DNA from: Ascaris suum
Taxonomy: Eukaryota; Nematoda; Chromadorea; Rhabditida; Ascarididae
Length of the DNA: 64,000 bases
Assembly: GCA_013433145.1 (NCBI GenBank)
Contig: CM024174.1
Coordinates: 7,100,336 to 7,164,335, forward strand
Direction: 5' to 3'
Position 1 is the first letter of the stretch; each line of letters begins with the position of its first letter. Below the pieces are notes generated by a model that had not been told where the DNA came from, did not search any database, and worked only from the letters and a program-made list of their open reading frames with translations. Shown one piece after another: positions 45,548 through 58,812 of this stretch. The position numbers were made by a program, and so were the translations under genes.

Positions 45548-48500
45548 AGGAGAGTGCCGCTAAATAGGATACAGAGAAAGTCATCACATCTTCGAATATA
45601 AACGTTTAATTACGAGTGAGATTTGCCGACAGTCATATATCAACTACGAAGCGATGAAATGTTAGATAAACCTCTCATTAACGATAACTAGGAAATTAAT
45701 TTAACCATTGTCGTATGTTTAGTGCATTATTGCTACGTTATACATGACGAACTATGAGAAAAAATCATTTTAAGCGTATCGCATCGCCTCAACTGTACAT
45801 CTCTATACGAATATTTAAATAGCAATAAATGTGAGTATACTGCATATTTTCGTGAGCGATATGCAACAAAAGTGAAAAATGGTTCGTTTAGAGAGGAGGG
45901 AACAATGGATTTGATAACATTATGTTCGATGCAGAACAAGCTGAATGGAGGGTAAGGTATCGAGGTAAAGAATTCACGAATGAGTCATTCCTGTAGTCTG
46001 TTTAATACACGTGTAGTGAAGTCAGATTGCCGTGGAATAGTACTTGCCAAGTGGTGATAAGCTGATACTCGAGAATGTTGTGCCAACTGAAATTAATACC
46101 GTATTCGTGGCTCGTCACAAGAACGACAATTTTTTGCATCAGATTTCTGAGAAAATTCCATTCAGATTAAACATAATGAAGCACGCGACTTTTTTACAAA
46201 TTTGCAAGGACAATTATGCAAATATTTCCGAGATGAGTACTTCTGCAATCGATATTAGCCACGAGTGGATCATGTGACGAAAAAAGTAACAAGTCAGTGC
46301 AAATGTCAGGTCATTGTGCAAGATTGTTCGACAAGGCTTGTATTGACGGAGGGAGGAAGAATGGAAAGTGAGCGGTGAGTGGGATCGTCACAATTGGTGA
46401 AGTGGGACCGACGAAACCTTTACGAATCAGATGATCACTCGTGAAGAAGGAAAAAATCGTCGAAGATATTCAATTCACATTAAATATATTCGTCTGTGGA
46501 AGGAAATATTTAAATGTTTTTATCGATGTGAAGAGATGAGTTTGCAAACGGCGCGCTTTTCAGTTCTCCCGAGCCCACATCCGTGAATTCTCGCAGTTTC
46601 TACCAACTCCCGAAATTAATGTGCGCCCTCATCTTCTACGCTTCATTGACGCACATCTCTCTATACCTTTCAATTTGAAAGGCACACTAGCAGGTCGGCA
46701 ATTGTGTGTTTGTCTCTCAATTATATGTTTTCCAGGTAATAAAGGTGAGTGAAATGACGCGGTATTTCCTGAGCAGTCGATTAAGTGCATTTAAAATGAA
46801 CGCTGCACGCATTTTATTTTAGACATCGAGATCGAAAACACGCTTCACTATTCTTTAAACCAAAAAATTCGTAAGTCGTACAACTTTACCCTGTTTCGGT
46901 GAACGTCCTCGCACTGTTCAAAGCCTTCTTTTAGGATCGTCTTCAGTTGCTTTATTCAGCTATATGGGGATGAATTTAAGTCATCCCTTCCAAATTTGCT
47001 GACTGTATGCAAACGAGTGCTCGAAAGAAAATATGCATCAATAAATCCATTCGTACATGGTTAACAATAAATGATTTGAATATGTGGATAAGAATAACGT
47101 TAAGAATGGCTTCCAGTTCAAGTAAATTGTGGCATTAAAATTTTAGCACAAGATGTAGCAGTGATCAGTAATAGTGGTCAACCGCAGTGGTCAACAGTAT
47201 TGGCCGCTAGCAGTAGCTGTGACCACTACTATGGCGACCATCACGTTATTTGCAAGACACTTTCAGTGAAGTGCCATTTCATTCTCTGAAGCAATGGACA
47301 AACAGATGAGTTTTTCAAAAGAAGCTTCTGTGAGAGTTCAATGCCTATAATCTATATTCTTTTCCTGTTTCCTCATGCTCACAGACGAATGCAGCTCTCT
47401 CCTGTCCTTAACGTTCATTCTTCGTCAAACCCCCTCTCGTCCAACATTTCCTCCACGTTCCTTCCTCCGTTATTATTCAACAACGCTATTAATGTTCAGT
47501 AGATCAAATGGGGTATTTGTTTAATAGGTCGTTCAGCAACATCCGACATATCCGTCCATTTGTATTCCCCCAAGAGATATATTTGAATGCGAGCGTATTA
47601 TCTTAATCATTCTGTCATTACTGATTCGTGATTAGTGCTCGAAACATTCGCTCATATTTCGGCTACTTCAAACGCTTCAAAAGCAGAGATAATCGGACCT
47701 AAGTGCAAACAAGTGGACAAACGTCCATTATTCTTCTCTTCAGCATGTGTCCGTTTCTCAGGCTTTCACCATCTATGCATATCGCTTTCCCTATAAACAA
47801 CTTGTTTTTGCACCACCATCGTGATATTATAGATGACTTCCTATACTGATAAGTGATATTGATAAGGTTTATTCGGCTGCATATTCATTGTGTAATGGCT
47901 TTTGCAGCAGGGTGACGAAGCGAGGTGAAGGTGAAGAAGGGACTGCTTAAAGAAATTGTCAATGAAGTGGATGTGACTGAAGAGCACCGGCTTGACGAGA
48001 TGAACCCTTCTGCTAGAATTGACACATTTGCGAATGGAGAAATAAAGCGAAGGTAGCATTGAATGACGGATAGATGCTCTCGGGTGGGTTATCCGAGCGA
48101 AACAAATTTTCAGCCAATAAACTAAAGATTTTTTTAAAACCATTTCTCTCTCTCTTTCTCTCTGAAATTATGTTCCTCTCTTCGGATAATGCATTTATCT
48201 ACAGCATAAATATTGAAGCGCTATATTCGACGGATATTTCCCTAATTGAAGAGTTTGAGTGCAGTTTAGGTGGACCGACTTAAAAGGAGGCATCTATGTC
48301 TCGATCCACTTCCAAAAAAAGGAAAACCAAAAATTTTGAGTATATAACGAAAAAAGGGACAATCAACTTACTTCATACTGTCTGATAATAGATTCACTGT
48401 GCGTTAAGACTCCAATAAGAATTTTTTTTTGCAGTTAGATGGAATTTTTGATGCAATGATGCAAAAATACGTAGAAAGCATCACTTGCAACACACTTCAA

Positions 48501-50201
48501 ATGTGCGGTATGATGCGATGATGTTGCCTTGCAGCATCCAATAATCCCTAAAAACCTTGCCAACTCCTATGTCTATCCTGAGAACAAATCGAACAGGCAT
48601 ACATCTCACTTCCGTTGCTTCATTCCGAGACTAAGAGATTAGCGATGAAAAAGTGGAACAGCTCGTGGTGTATCATCTGCCAAGAAAACTGCAACATTCC
48701 TTTCCTAATCTTCGTAGTTAGCTTTTAGCCCAGGAAAGAAACTTTTCTTCCAAACTTTGCAGTATTAAACTCTTCAATTTGAGCTTTTTTTTTTCAATTT
48801 TTTGACACTATTTATCTACTATCCGTTTAATTTTTTAAGCATTTAACAGTTTTGCTGTCGCTTTGTTGAATTATAAAATTGACAGGGGAGAGCGCTGCCC
48901 CCCCCCCCCCACAAAAAAATTGATGCGAATAAGTCATCTCCTTATTATGCAAAATGGTAGTTTGTTAGAATAAATATTTAGCGCATTCTGTTAAATCAGT
49001 AAAACACTTCCGAGTTAGCTGACTCGCTGTGATTTTCGAATTATGAAGGATATAAGATAATTCTCCGCAGCAGCCCCGAAGTCGGCCAGAACGCAAAGAT
49101 ATTGGCGAACACAGATGCATCTCAAGGCGACTATTGAACCATGTTCTAGCATAAATCGTATTTGGTAGTAACACCTTTAAGATGTGACGATTGGACACAA
49201 GTTTTGGCTGTCTCTTGAAGGGAAATGATACTGAAAGGAGGAAGGAGGTGGGGATGGGGGGGGGGGTGCAATTTTAGTGCTTATTATAAAATGTCAAAAA
49301 GAGCGATCGTAATCTATCGTGTAGTAGATAAATTTTAGAAACACTAGAACGCGGAATTGAGATATGAAACTTCATTGTAATGAGCTTCTTTCCATGAATT
49401 TAATTGTTTTTGAAATTGAATTAGTAGAATAAGGACAAATCTGTATTGGTGAATATATACCCCCATAATTATGAAAAGGAAAATATCGCTGTGGAAGTGA
49501 ACGAGTGCGCTGAACTTGTTCGATTCACAATACTCAAAATATGCAAATGTGCATTTCTATAAGTCACTTCTTCCAGCTACACCTCTGCTCGCTGGCTTTA
49601 TTAAGGCAAACTTTTAGTGTAACATTCTCAAGTGCAGTTGCTCTGAATTTTTATGCTATCCTATTTTATAAGAAACGCTAGTCGGGCAATGTTCATCACT
49701 GACGTTAGAATGTTGAAATTGGCATATCGACTACTTTTTATCTTTTAGGAAATTATCGTGATTATTCGTATAAGCGTGTAATATGCAAATTTTTCGCCAC
49801 AGGCAGAAATTATTGAACAACAAATTGCATTTCAACCTGATTTAACGTTTTTTGACATTACGTTTTATTTTGGGAATTTTAGCGCTTTTAGCGCAAAAAA
49901 TGCTCCTCAAGTTCACAGCTTTCAGAAGAACACCTTTCGAACCTCAGAATGCCTTGCGTATTCTCTGTGGATTAGGAGAGCGGTGCATGATTGCAAGTGA
50001 AGTGCGTCCCTTCGAATCAGCGACTACAAAGAGTAAATTGAAATCTTCGAGTGATCGTATGAATTATCCGGTTTTGATATGCGCTTTTGTTTGCCTTTTG
50101 AGAGGAGCTAATATGGTGGGATGCGATTACATAGAGGGGCGTTATAATGGAGAGAGGATTGCCCCGCCCATATCGAGCTGCTTTGGGGGAGCCGTGCCCA
50201 C

Positions 50202-50324
50202 CTCCTCCGCGTCGCTGATGTCCGACAAAGCGGTGTCTCGATGTTCTTCTAATTGCGGGGGTGGAGGTAATCTGCGCATCTCGTTGCCACCCTCAGGTTT
50301 TACACCGCGTTCACGTGCAGTTCT
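50202..50324 (-). CDS. Orphan coding-like segment in a GC-rich island
   Basis: Minus strand, acceptor ACTGAAG, donor GAG|GTGGGC, 41 open codons: RERGVKPEGGNEMRRLPPPP then QLEEHRDTALSDISDAEE, like a disordered nuclear protein. The plus strand of the same DNA also holds a long frame, including a 97-codon one from ATG 50059 with a hydrophobic N-terminus (NYPVLICAFVCLL), so the strand is uncertain. Family not recognised. Confidence 0.25.
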
Positions 50325-53300
50325 CTTCAGTCATGATTGCTCGCCTAATTAGGTCATCACTATGCACATATCGCATTGTGCTCTTTACGTGCTTTTTGCT
50401 CATTTTCAAACTTGACGTTCCTTCTTATTCGTTCTTATGGACTGCATTGAAAGAGCTTATTGAAATAGCTCTTCATCCGATAAATGTTCATTATTCACTT
50501 AAGTCTGTGAAGAAATGACATTGAGCGGTTCGCCGCTCTCAGCATTTCTTGAAAGAAGACAATGTGAAAGGGGCAGAATTTATTTTAAATGACCATAGCT
50601 CATAGACGACGGTAAAAGAGAATGCTATATAAACCACCAAGATAAAACAAATCGACTTGAGTTTAACGCAAGTCAAAGGTTTGCAAATTTTTCCACTGTT
50701 AAGAGGAGAGAGGAGGAGGACATTTTCCACCAGTTGGAGGGAGAGGGGGGGGGGATAGGAGAGGAGAACAACAGTTAGTCATTTCTATATATTATTGGCC
50801 CATGATATCACCAGGATCATACACATGTAGGGTAGAACATGATCTGCATTTGTATGTGAGTCATACTCGGCAGTTCGAAGCGATTCTTAATCTTTTCAGT
50901 CATTCACGTAGGTGTGAAAAAATATTTCTAGAGCAATTGTCAAATGACTTTGTGGAATATCAATTCAAAGAGGTATTTAACTGTCGACAAAATTCATCGA
51001 AATGGCTGAAAAAGATCGGCGACACTGTCTTTTGAGTGATATTGAAGTGTCAATAGCTGTGTATTTATTGCCGCTGTCGAATTTGCTTCGTTCTATTCAC
51101 CACCGAATTTTGTATTCGTTGAGTGTATTTCCGTATTTATCATCGAATTAAGTGGAAACTTATGGAAGTTTTATATAGGGATAAAGATGCAAATGTAGGT
51201 AATCAATAAATACAGTAATAAAATAGTTACAAATATATATTTTAGGTGAAAGCGTGTAATAGAGTATTCACAATTAAATCAAGATTTGCTCATTTTGTGT
51301 AATTTAAATATTTGTGGAACAAATGAAATACTCATTTGCCACGATATTCACACTATGTGCACATCTCGCGATTTGCAAAATGCCTCGTTTATAATTCATC
51401 CAGCTTTCTTCTATTTATCCTTCCTTCGTTGATCCCTCTTCACTTATCTCCCTATCAATTATTTTCCCTCCATTCGTCCCCCTCTCCTCATTCGCCTTCC
51501 GCAAGCGCTCCTCTTCATCTTCATGTTTTTCTCGTCTGACAGCTGATTTCTTCCTATCGCTAATTTAATTCAGCATTGTCATACGAACATTTCATGTCTA
51601 TGATAGAGTTGTTATAGTACGCCCTTATATAATAGCCGATACATTTTCTTCGGCTTGATCTCATTTTCGCTCAGTTGCCTCACAACCGTAGTTGTACGAA
51701 GGAACTCCCACTCAGAAATGTGAGGAGGAGGGAGGGTCATTTCTAAAATATAAAAATAAAAGCTGCTTTAAGCATTTCATTGTTTCTTCGAATGAATAAT
51801 TTCAATAAATATTTACGCGTTGTAAATGAGACACGATAGACCGCTGATATATACCAAAAATTACTGTCATATTTTAACTGAATTGATAGCACAAGCTCGC
51901 CACTGATCCTTTTGCTCGACGCAGTGAAGGGAACTCGTTTCTTCGCTTCTCTGACTATAGAAATATTTGAAGACGTCTATTTTTTGTCTCAATTCGCCAA
52001 TCAATCATAGTTGAGGTGTTTTAATCTTGTTCCATTTATTGAGCATAAAAACAACATTTAGATATTATCACTTGACTTCACATTGATGAATGGCAAATTA
52101 GGCGGCCAAATCGATCGCTGAACGATGCATTTGGTATTAATTACATCAATAAAAGTTCCGTCAAAAAATATAACTATGCATTATGGAAGAATTTTATTTA
52201 TAATAAAGGAGGCGAAATGAAGATGAGGTAAATGGAGTGTCGCTTATTTATGAGATGACTGCGATCCGATATATGCTGAAGGCTAAAGAGGCATAAAGAT
52301 ATTGGCCATAAGGGATGCTTTCTTCCTCGTAGAAATCAGCACAAAACGAACGTTTATTTTCTCGATTAGGGCACAATAAAATACGATTAAGCAAAGCATT
52401 ATTGAAGCGTTGTTTGTGCATTTTTATTCTTTATTTGTTTATTCATTTTCTCATTACGAAATTTCTTTAGCGGAAAACGCCGACGATCTTTGCCGAAAAT
52501 TCACTCGAAGTTATCGCATTGAAGAGGCGCTTTCATGAGCAACGACGCTCTTTGCGAGCACTAACAACTCTCCATTATATATAGTTTACAAAACGAATCA
52601 TGCATTTGCTATTCTAATTCTAGCCTTTATGTCATATATAAGACATTCTGAATCCACTGAGTCATTCTGTCAACAGTTTTTTTCTGATCAAGCGTCCTTT
52701 TTTCGGCTATAAGAACAGACCTGAATGCAACGTAATACCTCCTAGGATAACTATCATTGCGTAAGATAGCATATATATTGTACGATAATGACCATCCTAT
52801 AGTCGCTCTTGTAGAACACCGTGAAGATGATATTCCCCGGCAAATATGCGTTGAGGGCGTGAGCACCAGCTCACTCTTAAGCTTGAGCCATGTTTCAATG
52901 CTACATTTGCCACTTCAACAATGTTGATCATTTCAACACGTAATGGTGATAGTTGAGATGATTGCGATTTCTAATTTTGAAACACTCAGTGATCATTTAC
53001 CAACTTCGAATACGCTATAAAAAGAAGAGAGGAAAATACTGCGTTCGATTTTACTCCACAAACGATGCAATTCGAAACGAGTTAACTTCTTATGCTTCTA
53101 ACGGTAATAGTAATACTAATCAACAGCATAAATTCGTTGATCACAGTGAGTTTCCATCGACACATTTCGTTGCCGATAAGAATAGGAGAACATATTTGGG
53201 GGTATTTCTATTCTTTTCTTATGACGAATATACATCGCTGTAATCTAACATACGAAAATAACTTAGGCAAAGTGTCCATTTCATGAATTGTCGCAATGCG

Positions 53301-54878
53301 AACGAGAAAAATCCAGTCAAATTTTCTTCTTTGCTAAACAAAAGCTGCAGTGTTTTAACGTTGAAAGAGCGATGCGGAAGATATACTTTCAATTTGAAGA
53401 GAGACTCACTTTTATTTGTTGTCTATGAGGAAAACTTGCAGGACGAGTGAAGCACAATCGAAAAGCGCAAATAGTACTGCAAAGTACCCCTCATTTTGTT
53501 GCACTTTTCACTTCTACCTCCCTCCTCAAGGTAGCGACATCCTACTACTCCTGTGAGCTGCTATTTGATCTGAGCTCGCACATTTGGCGTAAATGTGCTC
53601 TAACATGCAAATGTTTGGTCATCACTGCAAAAACATAGTGCCATGACAATTGCGCTCTCGACAACTACGCCTTCGACCAACACCCTCCCCCTTTTCCCTT
53701 CATCCCTCCAGGTCATCACCAATTCAGAGCTCGAATCTAGTTCCACAACTGGACTAAGTTGCTTTCTAATATTACACTTAACAGTTTGATATTAACGAAC
53801 ATTTTCCGCTATTCAATAGTCCATCCTCTACGAGGATAATTTTCCCAGGCGCAATTGTCACAATAGCGGACATAACCATTTCAAATATTCTTTGAAATGT
53901 ATAAATTCTTGCAGCTGAAAATCGTTGGAGCTCAAACATTCGTTGTTTTGTAATGATGGCTAGTTCATAAAAGATTTTTCAACTGAGACATATTTGTTAT
54001 CCTACATTCTAGCACACATGTCTTTTATTTATTGAATAATTGTTTAAAATAATCGTCATAAAGGCGTTCGTTTCGTCAGCTGCACTCAGCAAGATCCCTC
54101 ATGGTGAAGAATATTGCGACATGGTCTGATTGGATACGAAGGGAAATTGCTGAAAAAGTTTGTTAGCATTCGTCTCGTGCGAGCGTTTTCCCTTCCGTTG
54201 TTTGAAACTCTTCGCTTTTCCCACATTATATTCGTTGAACTATTTTACGACACCTGAACAGCAGCAGCAGCACAAATGTTTATTTTTTGCAGAGATCTTT
54301 TTTTCTCGTTCGCTCAAGCTTGCTTCACATTCGCTAATGAGAGATCGGAGTGCTGCAGTTGTGGCTTTGCAAGTGTGCCATCGAGCGCTGTTCGCTCTTC
54401 ACTAATATTTATTCAATATTTATTGCTCGTCTGTATTTTTGAGAGCTTTCTCTCTTATAGTAGTTGATTTTTTGAACGACTGTAAAGAAATTCTCGAGTA
54501 TGGTATGTAGTGGATGCAAATCAAAACGGAAGGATCTGCCCAACAGTCATTCCTCTTTACTGCTCGTTCCTCATCCACATCAGCAACGCATCTTGTTATC
54601 ACCCACAAAAACAACTATGAGGAATGCGTATTTATGCATAGTTCCTTCTTTATATAAATGAGGTATCATAGCTTGAAGTTACATCTACTTTTTCAGTTGT
54701 GAGCTCATTTAGACCAGTATTTAAACATCGCTAGCATAGAACGAAGATTGGGGAGGAGAGGAGGTTCGAAAGCACGCCCTTCACTAAGCGATCAGCTGTA
54801 TATGTCCACTGTGCTAATGCTGCATACTTCCCCTCAGCATCGTCTCTAAAATGCACGTCTTGTGAATGAGTCAAACAT

Positions 54879-54908
54879 AAAATGATAAATTTATGGATTT
54901 ATCATTTT
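54879..54908. repeat. Perfect 12-bp inverted repeat with 6-nt loop
   Basis: AAAATGATAAAT, loop TTATGG, ATTTATCATTTT. A related TTTATCACTTTATCAT follows within 30 bp. Function unknown. Confidence 0.85.
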
Positions 54909-55702
54909 TGTGCTTTATAATTTATCACTTTATCATAGAGTCATACACGTGTGAATTTAATGACGAAAAGTGAAGGGAATGTCTCCTTCCTTCAGATATT
55001 CGTGCTGTAGTGCAAAACGAGGAAAAAAATCAAGCATTAGCTTGTAGACATGAACGCAGAAAGTGGAAATCGTCTAGGCGTTAAGAAAACAAAAAAGCTC
55101 CTGCTCTTATTACAAGCACTTCGTGATCAAAAGCGCAAATGTTCACTTATATATCCACAGACTACATGAAATTTTCGAACGATTACATTACGAGAGTTTA
55201 GAAATTGAAATAAATTTGAAAGTTTTAATCATATCTCGATGCGGTCCTAAAAGCGTGAAAATATAATTGAGTAGTATGAACTAACTGTTGTTGCCTTTTA
55301 GTAAGATATGAAACGGAGTTAAATTCAGAGAAATTTCATGGTTTAGCAGAATGCAAGTAGCGTGATTTCTAATAGCTCAGCTGAGAGAAGAACAAGCCTC
55401 AAACTTATAAATCATAGGTTCGCATCTCGCCTCTTGATAAAACTTCGATCAATCAACACACCTTCAAATTTCTTGGATCGCGTTGCATAGACTCCCAAGT
55501 TTCGAATGATAAAGTTGAAATCTAAGCTAAGAGAGAAATTTTATGTAAATTGCTTATATGCAAATGAGATCGCGCATTTGGAATGGCTCAGCACTGTTCA
55601 TTCGGCAATGCTGCATGTTGCACATCGAGAGCTGTTTGTCGTCAGCTTTTATTTTGCTCTCACAATCATTCTGCTTTAGTTTCCTTTGCTTCCCTCTTCT
55701 AC

Positions 55703-55794
55703 CTCTCTCTGTTAATGGCGTTCTCTTCACTGTGTCCACTTTGTCTTCCACGGATATGTCTGAAGTGGAATACGGGTTGCCGAACGACAAAGTG
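55703..55794 (-). CDS. Candidate upstream exon, possibly 5' of symk-1
   Basis: Minus strand, acceptor ATGATCAAG, donor G|GTAGAA. Open for 30 codons reading SFGNPYSTSDISVEDKVDTV then KRTPLTER. It ends phase 1, exactly what the 45535 acceptor of symk-1 needs; the joint would read PLTERDRIIGYFLEYS. It has no ATG, so a further exon would be needed, and the intron would be about 10 kb. No direct homology. Confidence 0.25.
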
Positions 55795-57605
55795 CTTGAT
55801 CATTTTGCTGGACGAGATTGTCTCTGAACGCTCTCACTTCATGCGATCTAGTCCTAATGTTTTTGTCTATAGCAAGTCCATTCAAAGACTGCAATTCCAT
55901 ATAATCACTGAAATATAAGCACTTCTTGTGGATTGTTTATGGCGGATTTCATTCATAAAGCAATTGAAAGTTTTAAAAAAAGTGAATTTCACAAAAATTC
56001 GTTACTTGTAACACACCGACTAAATACAATTCTTTGAGGAAATATTCAGTGCTTCTCAGTGAACTGAAGTTGGCAAATAAAGAACACCTAGACTGGTGGA
56101 GAGGAAAATTCCCACTAAACTCGTACAATTAGGGAAAGGCTATGAATCTCATTTGCAATGATTGTAGTTAATTTGTTGTTTGTTGATATATAAACATTTT
56201 GTTCCAAAGGGTTTTAAAATTATTTGATTACGTCATAAAAGAAGAAGGAAAAGAATTTTGTTTAAAGAGAAAAATAATCGAAGGAAAATTTTTAGTCATA
56301 CTTTTAATATGTCTTTTCCATGCCTTCCGAATGTGCTGACTGGAAAATGTATGACTTCTGCAAATCAAATGACAGTTTGCGTTCACAAGCCAGCGAAGAA
56401 ACGGGAGCGAAATTTCCGATGATGATGCCTTCGGTTCCAGAATTTTGGGACGCCACCCCTCCCCTTCCCCTGCCTCCCTCATCTCGGCTCCTAAATTGAT
56501 ACTTCATTTTTATGTCTTTCCCCCGCTCTTTCCTCTCCCCTTCCCACGTCGCACCGCTCGAGAAATTCTCTCGAGCACGGAGAAGTTTTCCAACGCCCAC
56601 TTGAAAATTTGAAGGTGCTTGCGGCACTAATTATTAGTACCATGTAAATATGAAATGCGCGGCAACACTATTTTTAAAGGCCTTTTAAATACCAAAGAAA
56701 ATATGACACTTTGGCAAATATGACAGAAAAATGGAAAATATGCATTGTTTTATCTCATAAAACTTGTTAGCGTACCTGCTTTTAAGCCTTCATCATATCT
56801 TTATCAGAAATGAGACAGTCAATTTCCGAAACCTTCTTCCTCCTTTTCTCTCCACCCCTCTCCCTCCCCTGACCTCCATCTCTCCTATCCTCCATATAAC
56901 TGTTTTGATGGCGTTCGTTGTTTGCAAAGATGTCTCAGAAATTATCGAGTTGTTTGAAAAATGTCTCAGAAATTATCGTGAAAAAGTTTTATTTGTGGTG
57001 TTCAAAATTCAAGGTGTGGGAGAATTTGCAGCTCTCTTTAGATGAAGTTCGTTTTGTTTATTGTTTTCGAATCTCTTTTCTGCATTCGATAAAACACCTC
57101 ATTCGATCCCACGTTCTTCCAGTGCAGTTTGAGATGGAGTTTAATTAACGCTTTTTTGCTCTCATCTTTAATTTTTTGCAGGCAGTCATGAGTGCTTCCG
57201 TTTGTTTCCCCTGCACTTCATAGCGTGAGATATCAAAAAATCTCTCATATTTTTGACTTTTGCTTTCACATATGAACTAATGTACTTTTTACTTCTTACT
57301 TTCAAATATTCTTTCATGTTTGGGTGGTTTTAAATTAATAAGGAAAGAGTTTCATTTGATATCAGTATTACCGCAAAAAGCACTGCAAAGACGTTAAATA
57401 ACAATTGGCGGCAGTTTATGTCAATGACAAATTTTCGCTCGCTGAACACATTTATATTTGCACACATACGACGAAACTTCGCTGATAACTTTCTAATACT
57501 GCTTTCCCATTCACCTAAATAGCGAACTGATTGTAAGGGTAATGCTGTCATTGCAGCATAGACACGACTGCCATTATGAGGGTTCATGATGGCAGTTTTG
57601 GATTA

Positions 57606-57630
57606 GGGGGGGGGGGGGGGGGGGGGGGGG
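57606..57630 (+). repeat. 25-base poly-G tract
   Basis: Uninterrupted run of 25 G followed by TGGAGGCGG. It is the longest of nine G/C homopolymers of 10 or more in the window. Confidence 0.97.
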
Positions 57631-58734
57631 TGGAGGCGGCAAGTCGGCTCACATCTCTCGCAAAATTGGATTCGGCGTAATCTCTCAACGCAGGTGGCAT
57701 CACGTTTTTATCAGTTTTTAAGTTTTATGGCTCCACCTTGAACAAATCTTATTGGTTTTTTTCCAAAAGAAAAGTGTAGTTATTTCAAATCCACCTTGAA
57801 ATTGAAATCAAACTTATTCGAAATTCTATAAATCCGCATAATGATTTGAATTTCTTGAAGTATAGAGATTCTAAAAACTATTATCTGATTATGAGTGATT
57901 ACACTGAATGTTCCACTATGTTTAGTCGATGTGCAAATGAAATAAGCTCATAGAATTGGTAGAATTTTGCAGAGGAAACTTTCTATTTTCTAGGTCAATA
58001 TAACAGTGAAGCACTTCAACGGAACACCTATTGCATTGCGTTGCTCTCCGTGTCGCTTTCACAAACTTCACCCACTTGAGCTTCGTTTACAAAGCCCTTG
58101 AAAGCTTGACTTCTGCAAACTTTTGAGTATTTTTAATTAGTGATCATATTCTTTCGAAGTTGCCTATCGTTACTTGTATATGAAATTTATGCGCTTTTAT
58201 CTAATATATCCAGTGCTAGATAAACAGCTTTTATTCATAGGCGTTTTTTGTCAATTCTTATATTCTTCTTCTTGACCTCACAGTTTCACCAAACATTTCT
58301 CTTCATTTTCAATTATATTTACCAAATTTTATATTATACGAGTGAATTTCAAATATCGACGCTGTCGTTTTAATGTTTTTTTTCTCAAAGCATGACTGCG
58401 AGTGATAAGCTCTTATCAGCTGAAAACGATCACAGAGAGGCATCAAAGTTCGTTTTCCCAAAAATGCATAAGGCGATGCAATAATTCGATTGGAATATTC
58501 CACTTCGCCGCTCATATATCGACCTACGGAAGTAGAAACGAATACGGCTGAAAGCAATTGTGCTATTATATAAATTTTTGAGTACTAACATCCTCCTTAT
58601 ATTGCGTTCTTTGGAATTTGTTTGCGGAAAGTTAATACTGAAAATGAGCTAATCGGCAATATAAAAGTTAACATCAGAAAAGTTAACTATCATTTTTCTT
58701 TTTTCTTGCTCTTCCTCTTGGTGAACATTTCGCA

Positions 58735-58782
58735 GGGCGAGCATTCACAGCAACAAGCACATAGAAATTTAACCATTTCAGG
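58735..58782 (+). other. Candidate trans-splice acceptors of chw-1
   Basis: CATTTCGCAG ends at 58735 and CCATTTCAG at 58781, 77 and 31 nt before the ATG. Either could accept a spliced leader or join a 5' noncoding exon. Confidence 0.5.
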
Positions 58783-58812
58783 GAGAAAGCAGCGTGAGCA
58801 ACACGCTCCGAA

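Larger units (their letters stand above)
45548..58734. other. 13-kb intergenic region between divergent symk-1 and chw-1
   Basis: AT-rich with pyrimidine-rich tracts (near 44,900, 47,360, 51,400 and 56,830), G/C runs at 48898, 49256, 50745 and 57606, and a hairpin at 54879. Coding-like fragments at 47922-48054 (+), 50202-50324 (-) and 55703-55794 (-) have no recognised homology. Otherwise nothing assignable. It must contain the promoters of both flanking genes. Confidence 0.55.

Noticed and set aside
55400..55440. GGTTCGCATCTC resembling a tRNA T-loop
   Set aside because: No matching A box, no acceptor stem pairing and no anticodon arm could be drawn.
56340..56630. GC-rich block with protein-like frames on both strands
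   Set aside because: Three different frames look equally plausible (proline-rich or charged), none has homology or consistent splice sites, so composition alone explains it.
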